DNA of 64,000 nt from Lachnospiraceae bacterium (GCA_017482205.1 JAFUNK010000013.1:124001-188000); one strand, 5' to 3'; shown: positions 37,982 through 48,327, numbered from the stretch's first letter. Translations and numbers: made by a program. Notes: generated by a model from the sequence alone, not told the origin.

Positions 37982-38620
37982 TCAATGCTCCTTATTATAT
38001 CTCTCCAAATTGTAGGAAAGCTTCATCAGGCTGTCGGACAGATGTACATTTTCCACCTGAATACCTTCCGGTACATTCAAATCCACATGTGCAAAATTCC
38101 AGATTGCCTTGATACCGTTTGCCACAAGCACCTCTGCCACCTCTACCGCACTGGTCTTGGGAATGGTGAGCACTGCAATATCCACATCATTTTCACGAAC
38201 AAAGCTCTCTATCATCTCCATGGGCTGTACTTCAATTTCACGTACCTTTTTGCCGTGTAATGCAGGGTTTTTATCAAAAATTCCCTTTAAAATAAAGCCC
38301 CTTCTTTCAAAATTCATATAATTGCCCAATGCCTGTCCCAAGTTACCTGCACCAATAATAATAAGGTGATGTGTCTTGTCCAGTCCCAGTATCTTACCGA
38401 TTTCTTTGTATAAGAAGTCTACATTATAACCATATCCCTGCTGACCGAAGCCACCAAAGTTATTAAAATCCTGTCTGATCTGTGAAGCCGTCACATGCAT
38501 CAGTTCTGAAAGTTCCTGGGAAGAAATTCTTTCTACGCCTTCGTCCCTGAGTTCTCCCAGATATCTGAAATAACGGGGCAGACGCCCTATAACAGCCTGT
38601 GAAATTCCCTTCTCGTCCAC
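37982..38620 (-). CDS. rex: Redox-sensing transcriptional repressor Rex
   Basis: A 212-residue repressor that senses the NADH/NAD ratio. The N-terminal winged helix (RLPRYFRYLGELRDEGVERISS, then TASQIRQDFNNFGGFGQQGYGY) binds DNA. The Rossmann domain has IIIGAGNLGQALGNY and the C-terminal domain-swap helix. Rex usually controls fermentation and NADH-oxidising genes; NfnAB and others in the window could be targets, but I saw no convincing Rex box. A consensus promoter lies upstream. Confidence 0.97.
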   Translation of the reverse strand: MDEKGISQAVIGRLPRYFRYLGELRDEGVERISSQELSELMHVTASQIRQDFNNFGGFGQQGYGYNVDFLYKEIGKILGLDKTHHLIIIGAGNLGQALGNYMNFERRGFILKGIFDKNPALHGKKVREIEVQPMEMIESFVRENDVDIAVLTIPKTSAVEVAEVLVANGIKAIWNFAHVDLNVPEGIQVENVHLSDSLMKLSYNLERYNKEH

Positions 38621-38675
38621 TTTTACTACCTCCCGTTTGGCAGTCCCTCACTTTCTGCCAAATCACTTATTTTCT

Positions 38676-38704
38676 ATTATATAAAAATGTTAAAAAAATG
38701 TCAA
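38676..38704 (-). promoter_or_regulatory. Consensus promoter of rex
   Basis: On the minus strand TTGACA (38699-38704), a 17-bp T-rich spacer and TATAAT (38676-38681): a perfect match to the vegetative consensus. The spacer contains TTTAACA, which resembles half a Rex box, but the other half is missing. Confidence 0.8.
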
Positions 38705-38719
38705 TGAAGGTTTTAATGC

Positions 38720-38776
38720 AAAAGGATTCCTTGCGATACCCTCAAAAAAATGAATGGCATCAAAAGGAATCCTTTT
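38720..38776. terminator. Long hairpin between the split gene and rex
   Basis: The 13-bp arms AAAAGGATTCCTT and AAGGAATCCTTTT pair perfectly; GATACC and GGCATC can extend the stem inside a roughly 31-base loop. T-rich flanks lie on the plus-strand side. It probably terminates the upstream minus-strand gene. Confidence 0.6.
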
Positions 38777-38877
38777 TTAATTCGTTCAATAACTACTGTG
38801 TTTTAAGCTTCCTGCTATTCTTTATCAACGAAACGTTTCCCGGATAAAAATTTGCCCTGTTCGGCAGCTTCCTTCAT

Positions 38878-41800
38878 CTACATCCCATGTAAGGCTTCTA
38901 CTGCTTCAAATGCAGTTTTTCCTGTATCCAAAACTTCAAAGTAATAACCGGAATACGGAAGTTCATTGTACTCTGCTTCCGTGATTTCGCGTCCATCATA
39001 CATAATGATGGGATTATCTAACCATGGTTCATCATCATCGTAAAAACCATTTCCGTTCAGGTCAGTATAATACCAATAAGTTACTCTATAAACCTCTTCC
39101 GGTAAATTAAAATCATTTATCCTGTAATAAACATTATCTTGTACTGCTCCAAAATCCCTGTAACACGGTCTTACTATTCCGTTATTCATAGAATACTCAG
39201 GAATATCCACTCCACCCGCTCCATACATCCAATCATCAATATACGTATATACCGTACCTCCCCTATAAGAATACACGCTGATACAATAATCACAATCTAC
39301 TACCAACTCCGGAATCCCGTCGTTATCTAGATATACAAAATCATATATTTTATCACCATACATACAATCAATATTTGCTGATTCTAATATAATATCTAAA
39401 TATGCATTTTTCCAATCATCAGAAGTAACAATATTTCCGGCTGCGTCTTCATAAATATACTCCGTATATTGTACTATTCCATCTTCCCAATATCCATATA
39501 CAGACGTTGAAAGATATCCATTGGAATCATAAAAATGATAGGTTGTCCATCCGCTTTGGCCTACTTCTTTCACCAATTTCCCATCATCATCATAACTGTA
39601 TTCTATTCTATTTTGGTTCATACTCAGAAATGCACCGTCAAAATTATCATATGTATACGATTCTTCATCAATAGCCATGAGTTTGCCATTGACGTCATAA
39701 CAATAGTATTGATAACTCTGACCATAATAGTAGTCAGATGTTGTTACAATTGTCTTTACTTCAATTCTTCCCTGATTATCATAAGTATAAAGAATACTTT
39801 CACTGCCATTATGTATACTATTTATTTCTTCTATCACTCTTCCGGCATCATCATAAACATATTCTGTGCCACCGGTAACCTGCCATGTATCAATACACTC
39901 AGGATTACCATAACAAATTTCCTTCACTAACCTCTTTGCCTCCTTGCTTTCCACCCACCATTGCTTACCTGCTACCTGCTCGTAAACTCTGTGGACGGGG
40001 GTCAGATTGGTACCGTTAATTTCCACTACTTCCCATACTACGCCGGACTGATTTAAGGGGAAGGTATATGCGGTTGCAAAACCATTACAGTCATAAATGT
40101 ATACATAGATATTGATATTCGCCAATGCGGTACTGCTATAATTACCCGCCAGGCTGTCTGTGTAATTATTGACAAACAGCTTATAACTACCCATTTCGGC
40201 TGTATTTACATACATCCTTCACAATACGCACTATTATCTGATACCAGACGGTTACCATATGCATCATTCATTACAGCACCACCGATATGTGCCATATCAC
40301 CACCGGTAGACTGGTAAGGTGTAAACAGTGTCAAATCCAAATCTACATCTGCGCCGCTCCAGGTCATTACCACACCGTTCTCGCCTGGCTGTAATGCAGG
40401 CATTAAATAACCGGTCACCACGGTTTCACATTCTGCCACTTCGATTTCCAGATAACTGTCTGCATATCCGACCAACTCTATCTGTGCCGTATAAACACCT
40501 GACGGCAGATTTGTATGCAATCTACCATCCTCACCCACTTCAAAAGTCTTTAAAGCATCACCTTCATAAGTACCGGAACCTTCTCTCACCGTTACGGTTG
40601 CTCCCTGTAACATACTGCCACATACTACACCTGCATCACCTTTTTGCACTTCAATGGCAGAATACAAATCTACATACACAGGATATTCATCCCCGCTTAT
40701 CTTATGCAATACAATAGTATTGTAAGAATAATTAAGTGAAGAAACACTCAGATGTACTCCATTAATCGTATGCTCCTTATATGTATCTGTTGACTTTATT
40801 ACAATATAACATTCTGCATTGTCTAAATATGTATATATTCTGAAATAACCATCTTCTCCGGTAACAGTCTCATAAAGCAGCACATCATCCGTTTTCCGGT
40901 ATACACTGACTGTCACATCTGCTATAGGTGTACCAGTAGTATCTTTTATATATCCTTCCAGTGTACCTATACCGGTAACATTAGCTACGGCATTATAAGT
41001 ATTATATGCCGCATTCAGCATCTCTTTTTCCGTAATGTCATAAGCATTCTGCTCTTCTGCAGATACCGTATTATAAGGTAACTGTCTGTAAGTTACATCA
41101 GTTGGAGTCAATACATATTCATCAATCACGCCCGGAACCGAAATAATTCTCCATCTTATCATGCTGTCATTTGAAAAATAATAGCGGTTTCCTGTTTTTC
41201 CTATCGTAGCATAGGTCGGTGTATAAACACTATCCTCTCTCATAAATACAAAATTCGGTTTCCCATTATCATAATAATAATCGGTCAGTTTTAAACTACT
41301 TTCCTGCTGTTCTACTGATACTATTTTATACACTTCTCCGTTTTCTCTATCTTTATATATCTCATATTGTATCAGGTTACCCGTTGTTTCATTTCTCATC
41401 TGCGTCTTATATATTACACAGTTTACTATATTTCCATCGGTGGTAACGCTTGCATCAATATCTTCAAGCCAGTAAAAAAGCGTGCTGTCCCACTGCTGTC
41501 CTTCCACCCTTGCCTCCAGTACATAGTTCTGTTCAAAAATATTAATAGAGCCAATATCCTCTATATGATATAAAGGCCCTTCCATGCCGGTTACATTCCC
41601 GGATACCGTATTTCCTGAACCAGTATTTCCCGAAACAGAATCTCCTTCCATATTTTCCACACCATGATTATCTTTATTGTCATTATTCTTATCTGCGTTA
41701 TTACCTAAAAACTTTATACACAAAAATATTGCTATTATTACAAGTACAATCCCCCCTGCCAATCCGGCTGTCAATATTCCTTTCTTCCTTTTATTTTTTT

Positions 41801-41966
41801 CCGTTCCCTCATTTTTGACAGCCACCATCTGAACTTGTCTTTGTACCGGTTCTTTATCCGTTACTTCTTCTCGTGTAGCTACACCCTCTTTTTGTACCGG
41901 ATTTCCACATTTAGGACAAAACTTATCATTTTCTGTTAGTTCTCTACTACATTTTATGCAACGCAT
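38878..41966 (-). pseudogene. Large zinc-ribbon/YfaP-like/YD-repeat protein split by a frameshift
   Basis: Two frames form one protein of about 1030 residues. Frame one starts at the ATG at 41966 (AGGAGG six bases upstream). It has a zinc ribbon (CIKCSREL, CPKCGNP), one membrane segment and an outer region with a carboxypeptidase-regulatory-like repeat (EGYIKDTTGTPIADVTVSVY). It then enters a YfaP-like beta domain (VVMTWSGADVDLDLTLF) and stops at 40206. Frame two (38878-40215) continues that same domain (MGSYKLFVNNYTDS, VVWEVVEINGTNLTPVHRVYE). YD repeats (YVYDDAGRVIEEI, YSYDDDGKLVKEV) and a C-terminal domain follow. One missing base near 40209-40216 explains the break (TGTATGTA from TGTTATGTA). 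Function unknown; a sequencing error is possible. Confidence 0.75.
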
Positions 41967-42069
41967 AATTTTCCTCCTATTGTTCAACTTAATTACAATA
42001 ACATATTAACGCCCCCCGTATATTGTCAATTTTTATTTTCCTATATTATCTTTACTTTCGTCTTTCACA

Positions 42070-42098
42070 TTGACATCTTTCCTTTCTGACGATAAACT
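42070..42098 (+). promoter_or_regulatory. Promoter of the ABC-F gene
   Basis: TTGACA (42070-42075), a 17-bp spacer and TAAACT (42093-42098) lie in the 229-bp divergent gap. They leave a leader of about 90 bases before the ATG. ABC-F resistance genes are often attenuated in such leaders, but I see no clear leader peptide or strong alternative hairpins. Confidence 0.5.
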
Positions 42099-42195
42099 AT
42101 TATAAGTAAAAATTGCAGTTTTTCCTGCATTTTCACTTGTAATTTAAATTATTTGCAATGAAACAGGCCAAAATCTTGGCAGAATGTGAGGAATT

Positions 42196-44106
42196 ATGAT
42201 ACTTTCCTGTCAAAATATCGGAAAATCATTTATAGAAAACACTGTACTCTCCAATGTGTCTTTTCATATCGAAGACTATGAAAAAGCCGCCATTGTGGGG
42301 ATTAACGGTGCCGGCAAAACCACGCTCTTACGTATTATTGTGGGTGAAATGACCGCAGACACAGGACTGGTAACCCTCTCCAAAGGAAAAACTTTTGGCT
42401 ACCTTGCCCAAAATGCCGGATTGTCCGGTGACAACACCATATACGATGAACTGCTTTCCGTAAAAAATGAATTAATTGTTTTGGAAAAACAGATTCGGGA
42501 AACGGAACTTGCCATGAAAGGTGCGGATGACGATACCCTTACTGTTTTGATGGAAAAATACGCTTCCCTGACCCACCGTTTTGAAGCGGGCGGTGGCTAT
42601 GCTTACAAGAGCGAGCTGACAGGCGTATTAAAGGGGCTTGGCTTTACCGAAGAGGAATTTTCTAAATCCATCTCCACCCTCTCCGGCGGTCAGAAAACCC
42701 GTGTGGCATTGGGTAAGCTTTTACTGCTCTCCCCTGATTTGATTATTTTGGACGAGCCTACCAACCATTTGGATATGCATTCTATTTCATGGCTGGAAAC
42801 TTATTTACTGAATTATAAGGGTGCGGTTTTGATTGTGTCTCATGACCGCTTCTTTTTGGACCGCATTGCCGGCAAAATTATTGAAATCGACCAGAGCAAA
42901 GCTACCACTTTCCTTGGTAACTACTCTGACTATGCAAAGAAAAAGGAACAGCTTCGCGCTGCCGCATGGAATGCCTATGTAAACCAACAACGTGAAATTA
43001 AACATCAGGAAGAAGTTATCGAAAAGCTTCGTTCCTTTAACAGGGAAAAATCCATTAAGCGTGCTGAGAGCCGCGAAAAAATGCTGGATAAAATTGAGGT
43101 ATTGGATAAACCCTCCGAAGTCCGTGCCGATATGCATCTGACTCTTACTCCCCGCATAAAAAGCGGCAATGACGTATTAACCGTAGAAGGACTTTCCAAG
43201 GCTTTTGATACCCAAACTTTATTTACTGATGTAAACTTTGAAATTAAACGTGGGGAGCATGTAGCCATTATTGGCGACAACGGTACCGGCAAGACCACTC
43301 TTTTAAAGATTTTAAACAACATGACCGATGCAGACAGCGGTTCCTTCCGTTTAGGCTCCAATGTAGAAATCGGTTATTATGATCAGGAACACCATGTCCT
43401 GCATTCAGAAAAAACTTTATTCGAGGAGATTTCCGACGAATACCCTTACATGACAAATACGGAAATCAGAAATGTACTGGCTGCTTTCCTCTTTACCGGA
43501 GAAGATGTATTTAAGCGTATCTGCGATTTAAGTGGCGGTGAACGCGGCAGAGTCAGTCTGGCAAAACTGATGTTAAGTAATGCCAACCTCTTAATTTTGG
43601 ACGAACCTACCAACCACTTAGATATTATGTCCAAAGAAATCCTTGAGGATGCCCTAAACAACTATGAGGGCACCGTTATTTATGTCTCTCACGACCGATA
43701 CTTTATTAACAGAACCGCCAGCCGCATCTTGGAGCTGACTGCACAGACCTTTGTAAACTACATAGGTAACTATGATTATTATTTGGAAAAGAAGGATATC
43801 CTGACCGCTTCCCTCTCCGTTTCCACCTCCTCTGCCCCCGCTCCGGTTTCAGTATCCGAAAGCAAAGTTGACTGGAAACAACAAAAGGAAGAACAGGCCA
43901 AGCTTCGCAAAAAAGAAAATGACTTAAAGAAATGCGAAGAAAAAATTGAAAAACTGGAAGTCAAAAAAGAAACCTTAAACGATGAAATGAATGATTCCGC
44001 TATCGCCACCAACGTAGCCAAGTTACAGGAAATTTCAAAAGAATTAACTGCCGTGGAGAATGAACTGGCAGAATTGTATGAACTGTGGGAAACTCTGGCA
44101 GAGTAA
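42196..44106 (+). CDS. ABC-F family ATPase
   Basis: A 636-residue protein with two ABC domains and no membrane segment. The first Walker A is GINGAGKTT, with signature LSGGQKTRVALGKLL; the second is GDNGTGKTT, with LSGGERGRVSLAKLM. Both Walker B segments end LDEPTNHLD. The inter-domain linker is helical and charged (about 240-310), and a C-terminal coiled coil (about 555-635) resembles Uup/YdiF. ABC-F proteins bind the ribosomal E site; some rescue stalled ribosomes and some protect against antibiotics. This looks like the housekeeping YdiF/Uup type. It is the only large plus-strand gene between 1 and 60 kb. Confidence 0.92.
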   Translation: MILSCQNIGKSFIENTVLSNVSFHIEDYEKAAIVGINGAGKTTLLRIIVGEMTADTGLVTLSKGKTFGYLAQNAGLSGDNTIYDELLSVKNELIVLEKQIRETELAMKGADDDTLTVLMEKYASLTHRFEAGGGYAYKSELTGVLKGLGFTEEEFSKSISTLSGGQKTRVALGKLLLLSPDLIILDEPTNHLDMHSISWLETYLLNYKGAVLIVSHDRFFLDRIAGKIIEIDQSKATTFLGNYSDYAKKKEQLRAAAWNAYVNQQREIKHQEEVIEKLRSFNREKSIKRAESREKMLDKIEVLDKPSEVRADMHLTLTPRIKSGNDVLTVEGLSKAFDTQTLFTDVNFEIKRGEHVAIIGDNGTGKTTLLKILNNMTDADSGSFRLGSNVEIGYYDQEHHVLHSEKTLFEEISDEYPYMTNTEIRNVLAAFLFTGEDVFKRICDLSGGERGRVSLAKLMLSNANLLILDEPTNHLDIMSKEILEDALNNYEGTVIYVSHDRYFINRTASRILELTAQTFVNYIGNYDYYLEKKDILTASLSVSTSSAPAPVSVSESKVDWKQQKEEQAKLRKKENDLKKCEEKIEKLEVKKETLNDEMNDSAIATNVAKLQEISKELTAVENELAELYELWETLAE

Positions 44107-44126
44107 ACTTGATCGTTCATAATACT

Positions 44127-44197
44127 AAAAAGCATTTTATATCTATGGAAACATGCTCTTATTACATGGTCCTTTAATAGAGAATAAAATGCTTTTT
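44127..44197 (+). terminator. Terminator after the ABC-F gene
   Basis: The 14-bp arms AAAAAGCATTTTAT and ATAAAATGCTTTTT enclose about 43 bases and end in T residues, 20 bp after the stop. The remaining ~265 bp to the MATE stop (44198-44462) hold no supported gene. Confidence 0.7.
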
Positions 44198-44462
44198 GTA
44201 TCCTATTACATGCATCTGCCATAACAACTCAAAAAAGGGTGCCTGAAGATGTTTTTAGAATTATGTAAACCAAAGACATTCGTTTTCTACCCAAACAAGC
44301 ATTATAAGCACACGTTGGGATGACACGAGATAACTGTACTGATTTAATAAAGCAACTTCAACTTTATGGCACATACCACGTTTTTAATTTCACGCTCACA
44401 TTTCAAATATTTTGCGCTTTCAATCTCTCCACAAAACTGAAAGTTTATAAGTCCCCGCCACC

Positions 44463-46409
44463 CTATCTGTTTCTCTTTGTCAGATGCTCTAAAATTATAT
44501 CCACTGTCTTCTCAACGCCACAGGAAGAATCTATTACCAGTTCATAATTTTCTTTTTCTCCCCATGTTTTGCCAGAGATATGTTTATAATATGCACTCCT
44601 CGCTTTATCGGAACGGCATATATTTTTCTCCGCTTCTTTTTTGCTATCCCCATACACTTCCATTATTCTTTGTATACGATATTCTTTGGGTGATTGAATA
44701 AACACTCTGAAAACATTATCGTAATCTTTTAATACATAATCTGCTGTTCTGCCTACAATAACGCAACTTCCCTGCTCTGCAATTTTATGAATAATTTTAT
44801 CTTGTGCCACAATTGCGTATTGTACAACCTGTGTACTCAAATACAAATCATGAAGAATATCCGGTGCATTTTTATGTATATCTGAAATAAATTCCTTATC
44901 CAGTCCGCTTTCATGTGCCGCCAAAGCAATCATTTCTTTATAGTAAAATGGTATTCCAAGCTTTTCTGCAACCATTTTTCCTATTTGCTTTCCTGAAGAA
45001 CCATGCTCTCTTGCAATGGTAATAATCACACCTGGCTCTGACTTCTTTAGTACAACCGTATCCTTTAGGATTTCTAAACCAAAACTTTTCTTTTGTACAT
45101 ATTCACTGGTAAGAAACCCTCGATAGAATATTACTCCAACTGCACTTGTAAGAACTTCTGTGACCGGGAACGTCAGCCAAAACCAGTTTAAGCCCATTCT
45201 TGAAAATAAGAAGCCCAATGGAACGAACAATATTACAGTACGAACTACCGTCAAAAGAGAGCTTTTCAGACTTGAACCTACTGCCTGAAAGAACACCGGG
45301 AAAATCAATGACGTTACCATAGGAATAAAACTGATTCCTACAATATGAAAACCAAAACTTCCAATCTCAATAACTAAAGCATCCGAGGTAAATACCTGTA
45401 ACATCTGCGTAGGAATTGCGTTAAAACATACTGTTCCCACGCTCATCAAAGCCACACCAAATCCTACGGCTGAGGTCAGCATCCTCTTACATCTGTCAAT
45501 TTTTCCTGCCGCATAATTAAAACTGATAACCGGAACAATACAGGTCTGCATTGCTCCAAGCGGAATAAAGAAAAACGTTTGCCACTTATAATACAAGCCC
45601 AAAGCTGTGACTGCTTGGTCTGAAAAAGTAGCCAGTATCATATTCAGACCAAAAATATAAAAGGTATAAGCGGACTGCATTAAAATATTAGGAATACCCA
45701 TCTTAAAAATCTTTGCTATATGATGAGGATATACTTCTTTTTTCGGTGACTTACGGAAACCTTTTCTAAACACAACCAATGCAGCCACTATCTGCCCGGC
45801 AACCGTTGCAATGGCAGCTCCCGCAATCCCGAGTTCAGGAAGTCCGAACATACCGAATATCAGTAATGGGTCAAGTATTATATTCGTAGCTGCTCCTAGA
45901 ATCTGTGCAATCATAGGTGTTTTCATATCGCCATTTGCCTGAAGGACCTTCGTCCAGATGCTTTCAAGAAATAGTCCGATACTTACTACACATACAATCC
46001 TTCCATATATTACAACATCTTTTATAACATCCACAGATTCCGTTGACATCTTTGCATAAGCAGGCATGATAAACCAGCCGATTACTGCAAATAAAAACCA
46101 CATACCAACTGCAAGTGGTGTTCCTGTTCCGGCATACGCATCCGCTTCCTCGTCTTTTCCAACACCCAGCTTTGCCGCCATAATAGTATTCATACCAACA
46201 CCGGTTCCAACTGCCAGTGCAATCATTAAAAGCTGTATCGGATAAATAATGGATAATGCAGTAAGCCCGGACTCCGAATATCTTCCCACAAATAGACTGT
46301 CCACGATATTGTAAAGAGCCTGAATTAATTGTGCCAGCATGACTGGCGGTGCAAGTTTTAATAAAATTTTGCTTATTTTCTCTGTTCCAAAAAACTCTGT
46401 GGTATCCAT
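44463..46409 (-). CDS. MATE efflux protein fused to a cytidylate-kinase-like domain
   Basis: A 648-residue fusion. Residues 1-440 form a MATE (NorM/DinF-like) exporter with 12 membrane segments. Residues 460-648 form a soluble domain of the cytidylate-kinase-like P-loop group (VIITIAREHGSSGKQIGKMVAEKLGI; P-loop HGSSGK at 469-474). The second part has YYKEMI, VGRTADYVLKDYDNVFRVFI and the Arg-rich lid KEYRIQRIMEVYGDSKKEAEKN. MATE proteins export cations or drugs using Na or H gradients. A kinase at the cytoplasmic tail is not part of the standard transporter; it could sense nucleotides or modify a substrate. It starts within TAATG, one base shared with the marR stop, so the two are coupled. Confidence 0.9.
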   Translation of the reverse strand: MDTTEFFGTEKISKILLKLAPPVMLAQLIQALYNIVDSLFVGRYSESGLTALSIIYPIQLLMIALAVGTGVGMNTIMAAKLGVGKDEEADAYAGTGTPLAVGMWFLFAVIGWFIMPAYAKMSTESVDVIKDVVIYGRIVCVVSIGLFLESIWTKVLQANGDMKTPMIAQILGAATNIILDPLLIFGMFGLPELGIAGAAIATVAGQIVAALVVFRKGFRKSPKKEVYPHHIAKIFKMGIPNILMQSAYTFYIFGLNMILATFSDQAVTALGLYYKWQTFFFIPLGAMQTCIVPVISFNYAAGKIDRCKRMLTSAVGFGVALMSVGTVCFNAIPTQMLQVFTSDALVIEIGSFGFHIVGISFIPMVTSLIFPVFFQAVGSSLKSSLLTVVRTVILFVPLGFLFSRMGLNWFWLTFPVTEVLTSAVGVIFYRGFLTSEYVQKKSFGLEILKDTVVLKKSEPGVIITIAREHGSSGKQIGKMVAEKLGIPFYYKEMIALAAHESGLDKEFISDIHKNAPDILHDLYLSTQVVQYAIVAQDKIIHKIAEQGSCVIVGRTADYVLKDYDNVFRVFIQSPKEYRIQRIMEVYGDSKKEAEKNICRSDKARSAYYKHISGKTWGEKENYELVIDSSCGVEKTVDIILEHLTKRNR

Positions 46410-46858
46410 TACTTCTGTCTCTTTTCTTCCAATGCTGTTGTTAAAGCCCCATCATATTGAAGCAATAGTTCTGTTAGTTGTTCTAACGTATCTTCTCCTA
46501 ATAATTCAATGGCTCTTGACTCCACTGTATCCAATGATACTAAAAATGGAGTGGCATATTCTTTTCCCTGTTCCGACAAAACATATGCCTTTTCTTTCCC
46601 AACTGATTTTTCATTACTATATTGTAAAATGCCCTGATTGCGCAGTACCGTAAATACATGATTCATGGTCTGCCTCGGTAAAAGGTAGCTGTCACATATT
46701 TGTTTTTGGGTACAATATCCATGTTCACGAATAGTATATAGTACAAGCATTTCGTTATAGCTGATTCCATGTTCATAAGACCATGCAGAATAAATTCCTC
46801 TAAATTTAATAATTGCGTTGTTCACATCATTTAATAATTTTAATGTTTCGTATTTCAT
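46409..46858 (-). CDS. MarR family transcriptional regulator
   Basis: A 149-residue winged-helix regulator. NEMLVLYTIREHGYCTQKQICDSY followed by LPRQTMNHVFTVLRNQGIL is the recognition region, ending in VLSEQGKEYATPF. It lies directly before, and overlaps by one base, the MATE-kinase fusion, so it is the likely ligand-controlled repressor of that exporter and of itself. The promoter carries a matching palindrome. AGGAGG (46865-46870) precedes the ATG. Confidence 0.92.
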   Translation of the reverse strand: MKYETLKLLNDVNNAIIKFRGIYSAWSYEHGISYNEMLVLYTIREHGYCTQKQICDSYLLPRQTMNHVFTVLRNQGILQYSNEKSVGKEKAYVLSEQGKEYATPFLVSLDTVESRAIELLGEDTLEQLTELLLQYDGALTTALEEKRQK

Positions 46859-46872
46859 AAAATGCCTCCTCG

Positions 46873-46896
46873 TTATAATCCCAAATGGGATTATAA
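46873..46896. promoter_or_regulatory. MarR-type operator palindrome
   Basis: TTATAATCCCA and its exact mirror TGGGATTATAA flank two bases. The site overlaps the -10 box and probable start point of the marR promoter and ends three bases upstream of the marR ribosome site. This is typical of MarR autoregulation. Confidence 0.75.
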
Positions 46897-46918
46897 TTCA
46901 TGTAGTTTTTTTCGTCAA
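46890..46918 (-). promoter_or_regulatory. Promoter of marR-MATE operon
   Basis: On the minus strand TTGACG (46913-46918), a 17-bp spacer and TATAAT (46890-46895). The operator palindrome covers the -10. Confidence 0.8.
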
Positions 46919-46962
46919 TATAAAAAGTGCGAAGTTTTATTATACTTCGCACTTTTTATATT
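46917..46962. terminator. Strong hairpin upstream of the marR promoter
   Basis: An 18-bp perfect stem (TATAAAAAGTGCGAAG and its mirror, extended by two more A-T pairs) with a 10-base loop and T-rich ends. It abuts the marR -35 box. It is the second hairpin after icd and probably insulates the marR operon. Confidence 0.7.
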
Positions 46963-47050
46963 CGCAAAATTCAAATTTTCTGTTCCGTACAAATTATTTT
47001 TTTATATATAAACTATATCATATCCTTATGTAGCATAAAAGTCCGGAATA

Positions 47051-47100
47051 AAAAAGCATTAAATATTCCTTTTGTTCGCATGGAATATTTAATGCTTTTT
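47051..47100. terminator. Terminator after icd
   Basis: A 19-bp perfect stem (AAAAAGCATTAAATATTCC and its mirror) with a 12-base loop and A/T runs at both ends, about 20 bp past the icd stop. Confidence 0.85.
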
Positions 47101-47121
47101 CATTTTATGTTTAAATTTCTC

Positions 47122-48327
47122 TTACAGTGTTTCGTATGTTTCGCGGATTGCCTTGATAAAACCTTCGCTGTTTAAAACAGTTACATTTTCTAAAGAGGTA
47201 ATGAGTGCCAAATCCTTGGTCATCTTACCGTTCTCAATAGTTAAAAGGGTTGCTTTTTCCAGCTTGTCGGCAAATTCCATTAACTCTTTGTTGCCGTCCA
47301 GTTCACCACGTTTTCTAAGTGCGCCTGTCCAGGCAAAGATGGTTGCTACAGAGTTTGTGGAGGTTTCTTCACCCTTTAAATGCTTGTAATAATGACGCTG
47401 TACAGTACCATGTGCTGCTTCGTACTCGTATACACCGCTGGGGGAAACCAGGACGGAGGTCATCATGGCAAGGCTTCCGAATGCGGAAGAAACCATGTCG
47501 GACATTACATCGCCGTCGTAATTTTTACATGCCCAGATAAAACCGCCTTCGGACTTCATAACACGTGCTACCGCATCATCAATCAGGGTGTAGAAATATT
47601 CAATGCCCAGTTCTTCAAACTTGGCCTTATATTCTGTTTCGTAAATCTCTGCAAAAATATCCTTAAAGGTATGGTCATACTTCTTGGAAATGGTATCCTT
47701 GGTTGCAAACCACAAATCCTGCTTAGTATCAATTGCATAACCAAAACATGCTCTTGCAAAACTTTCAATAGACTTATCAGTGTTGTGCATACCCTGTAAT
47801 ACACCCGCACCTGTAAAATTGTGAATCAATTCCCTTGTTTCCGTGCCGTCCTCAGCGGTAAATACCAGTTCTGCCTTACCTGCACCCTGCACTCTGATTT
47901 CAGTATTTTTGTATACATCACCATATGCATGACGTGCCAGTGTAATAGGCTTGGCCCAGTTCTTTACACAGGGTTCGATGCCTTTTACTACGATGGGTGC
48001 TCTGAAAACAGTACCGTCCAAGATTGCACGGATAGTTCCGTTAGGGCTCTTCCACATTTCTTTTAAATTATACTCGGTCATTCTTGCTGCATTGGGAGTA
48101 ATGGTTGCACATTTTACTGCAACGCCGTGCTTTAAGGTAGCATTGGCGGAATCTACGGTAACTTTATCATTGGTTTCATTACGGTATTCCAGTCCCAAAT
48201 CATAGTATTCTGTCTTTAAATCAATGTAAGGTAACAATAACTCGTCCTTAATCATTTTCCAGAGAATTCTGGTCATTTCGTCGCCGTCCATCTCAACTAA
48301 CGGCGTAGTCATCTGAATTTTACTCAT
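47122..48327 (-). CDS. icd: NADP-dependent isocitrate dehydrogenase
   Basis: A 401-residue enzyme of the homodimeric type also found in eukaryotic cytosol, oxidising isocitrate to 2-oxoglutarate with NADP. Family blocks are [46 protein letters not shown], the metal-site [16 protein letters not shown] and [17 protein letters not shown] precedes the ATG. It is last in a unit with a GntR regulator and a citrate-synthase-like HMGL enzyme, which points to 2-oxoglutarate for glutamate synthesis. Confidence 0.96.
   Translation of the reverse strand: MSKIQMTTPLVEMDGDEMTRILWKMIKDELLLPYIDLKTEYYDLGLEYRNETNDKVTVDSANATLKHGVAVKCATITPNAARMTEYNLKEMWKSPNGTIRAILDGTVFRAPIVVKGIEPCVKNWAKPITLARHAYGDVYKNTEIRVQGAGKAELVFTAEDGTETRELIHNFTGAGVLQGMHNTDKSIESFARACFGYAIDTKQDLWFATKDTISKKYDHTFKDIFAEIYETEYKAKFEELGIEYFYTLIDDAVARVMKSEGGFIWACKNYDGDVMSDMVSSAFGSLAMMTSVLVSPSGVYEYEAAHGTVQRHYYKHLKGEETSTNSVATIFAWTGALRKRGELDGNKELMEFADKLEKATLLTIENGKMTKDLALITSLENVTVLNSEGFIKAIRETYETL

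Noticed and set aside
38682..38704. A Rex box in the rex promoter
   Set aside because: Only one half-site (TTTAACA) fits; the opposite half is missing.
42099..42195. An antibiotic-sensing attenuator in the ABC-F leader
   Set aside because: I found no convincing leader peptide or competing hairpins, and the protein looks like a housekeeping ABC-F.
44320..44547. A 75-codon plus-strand frame between the ABC-F and MATE genes
   Set aside because: No recognisable motif or good ribosome site, and it runs into the MATE coding region.
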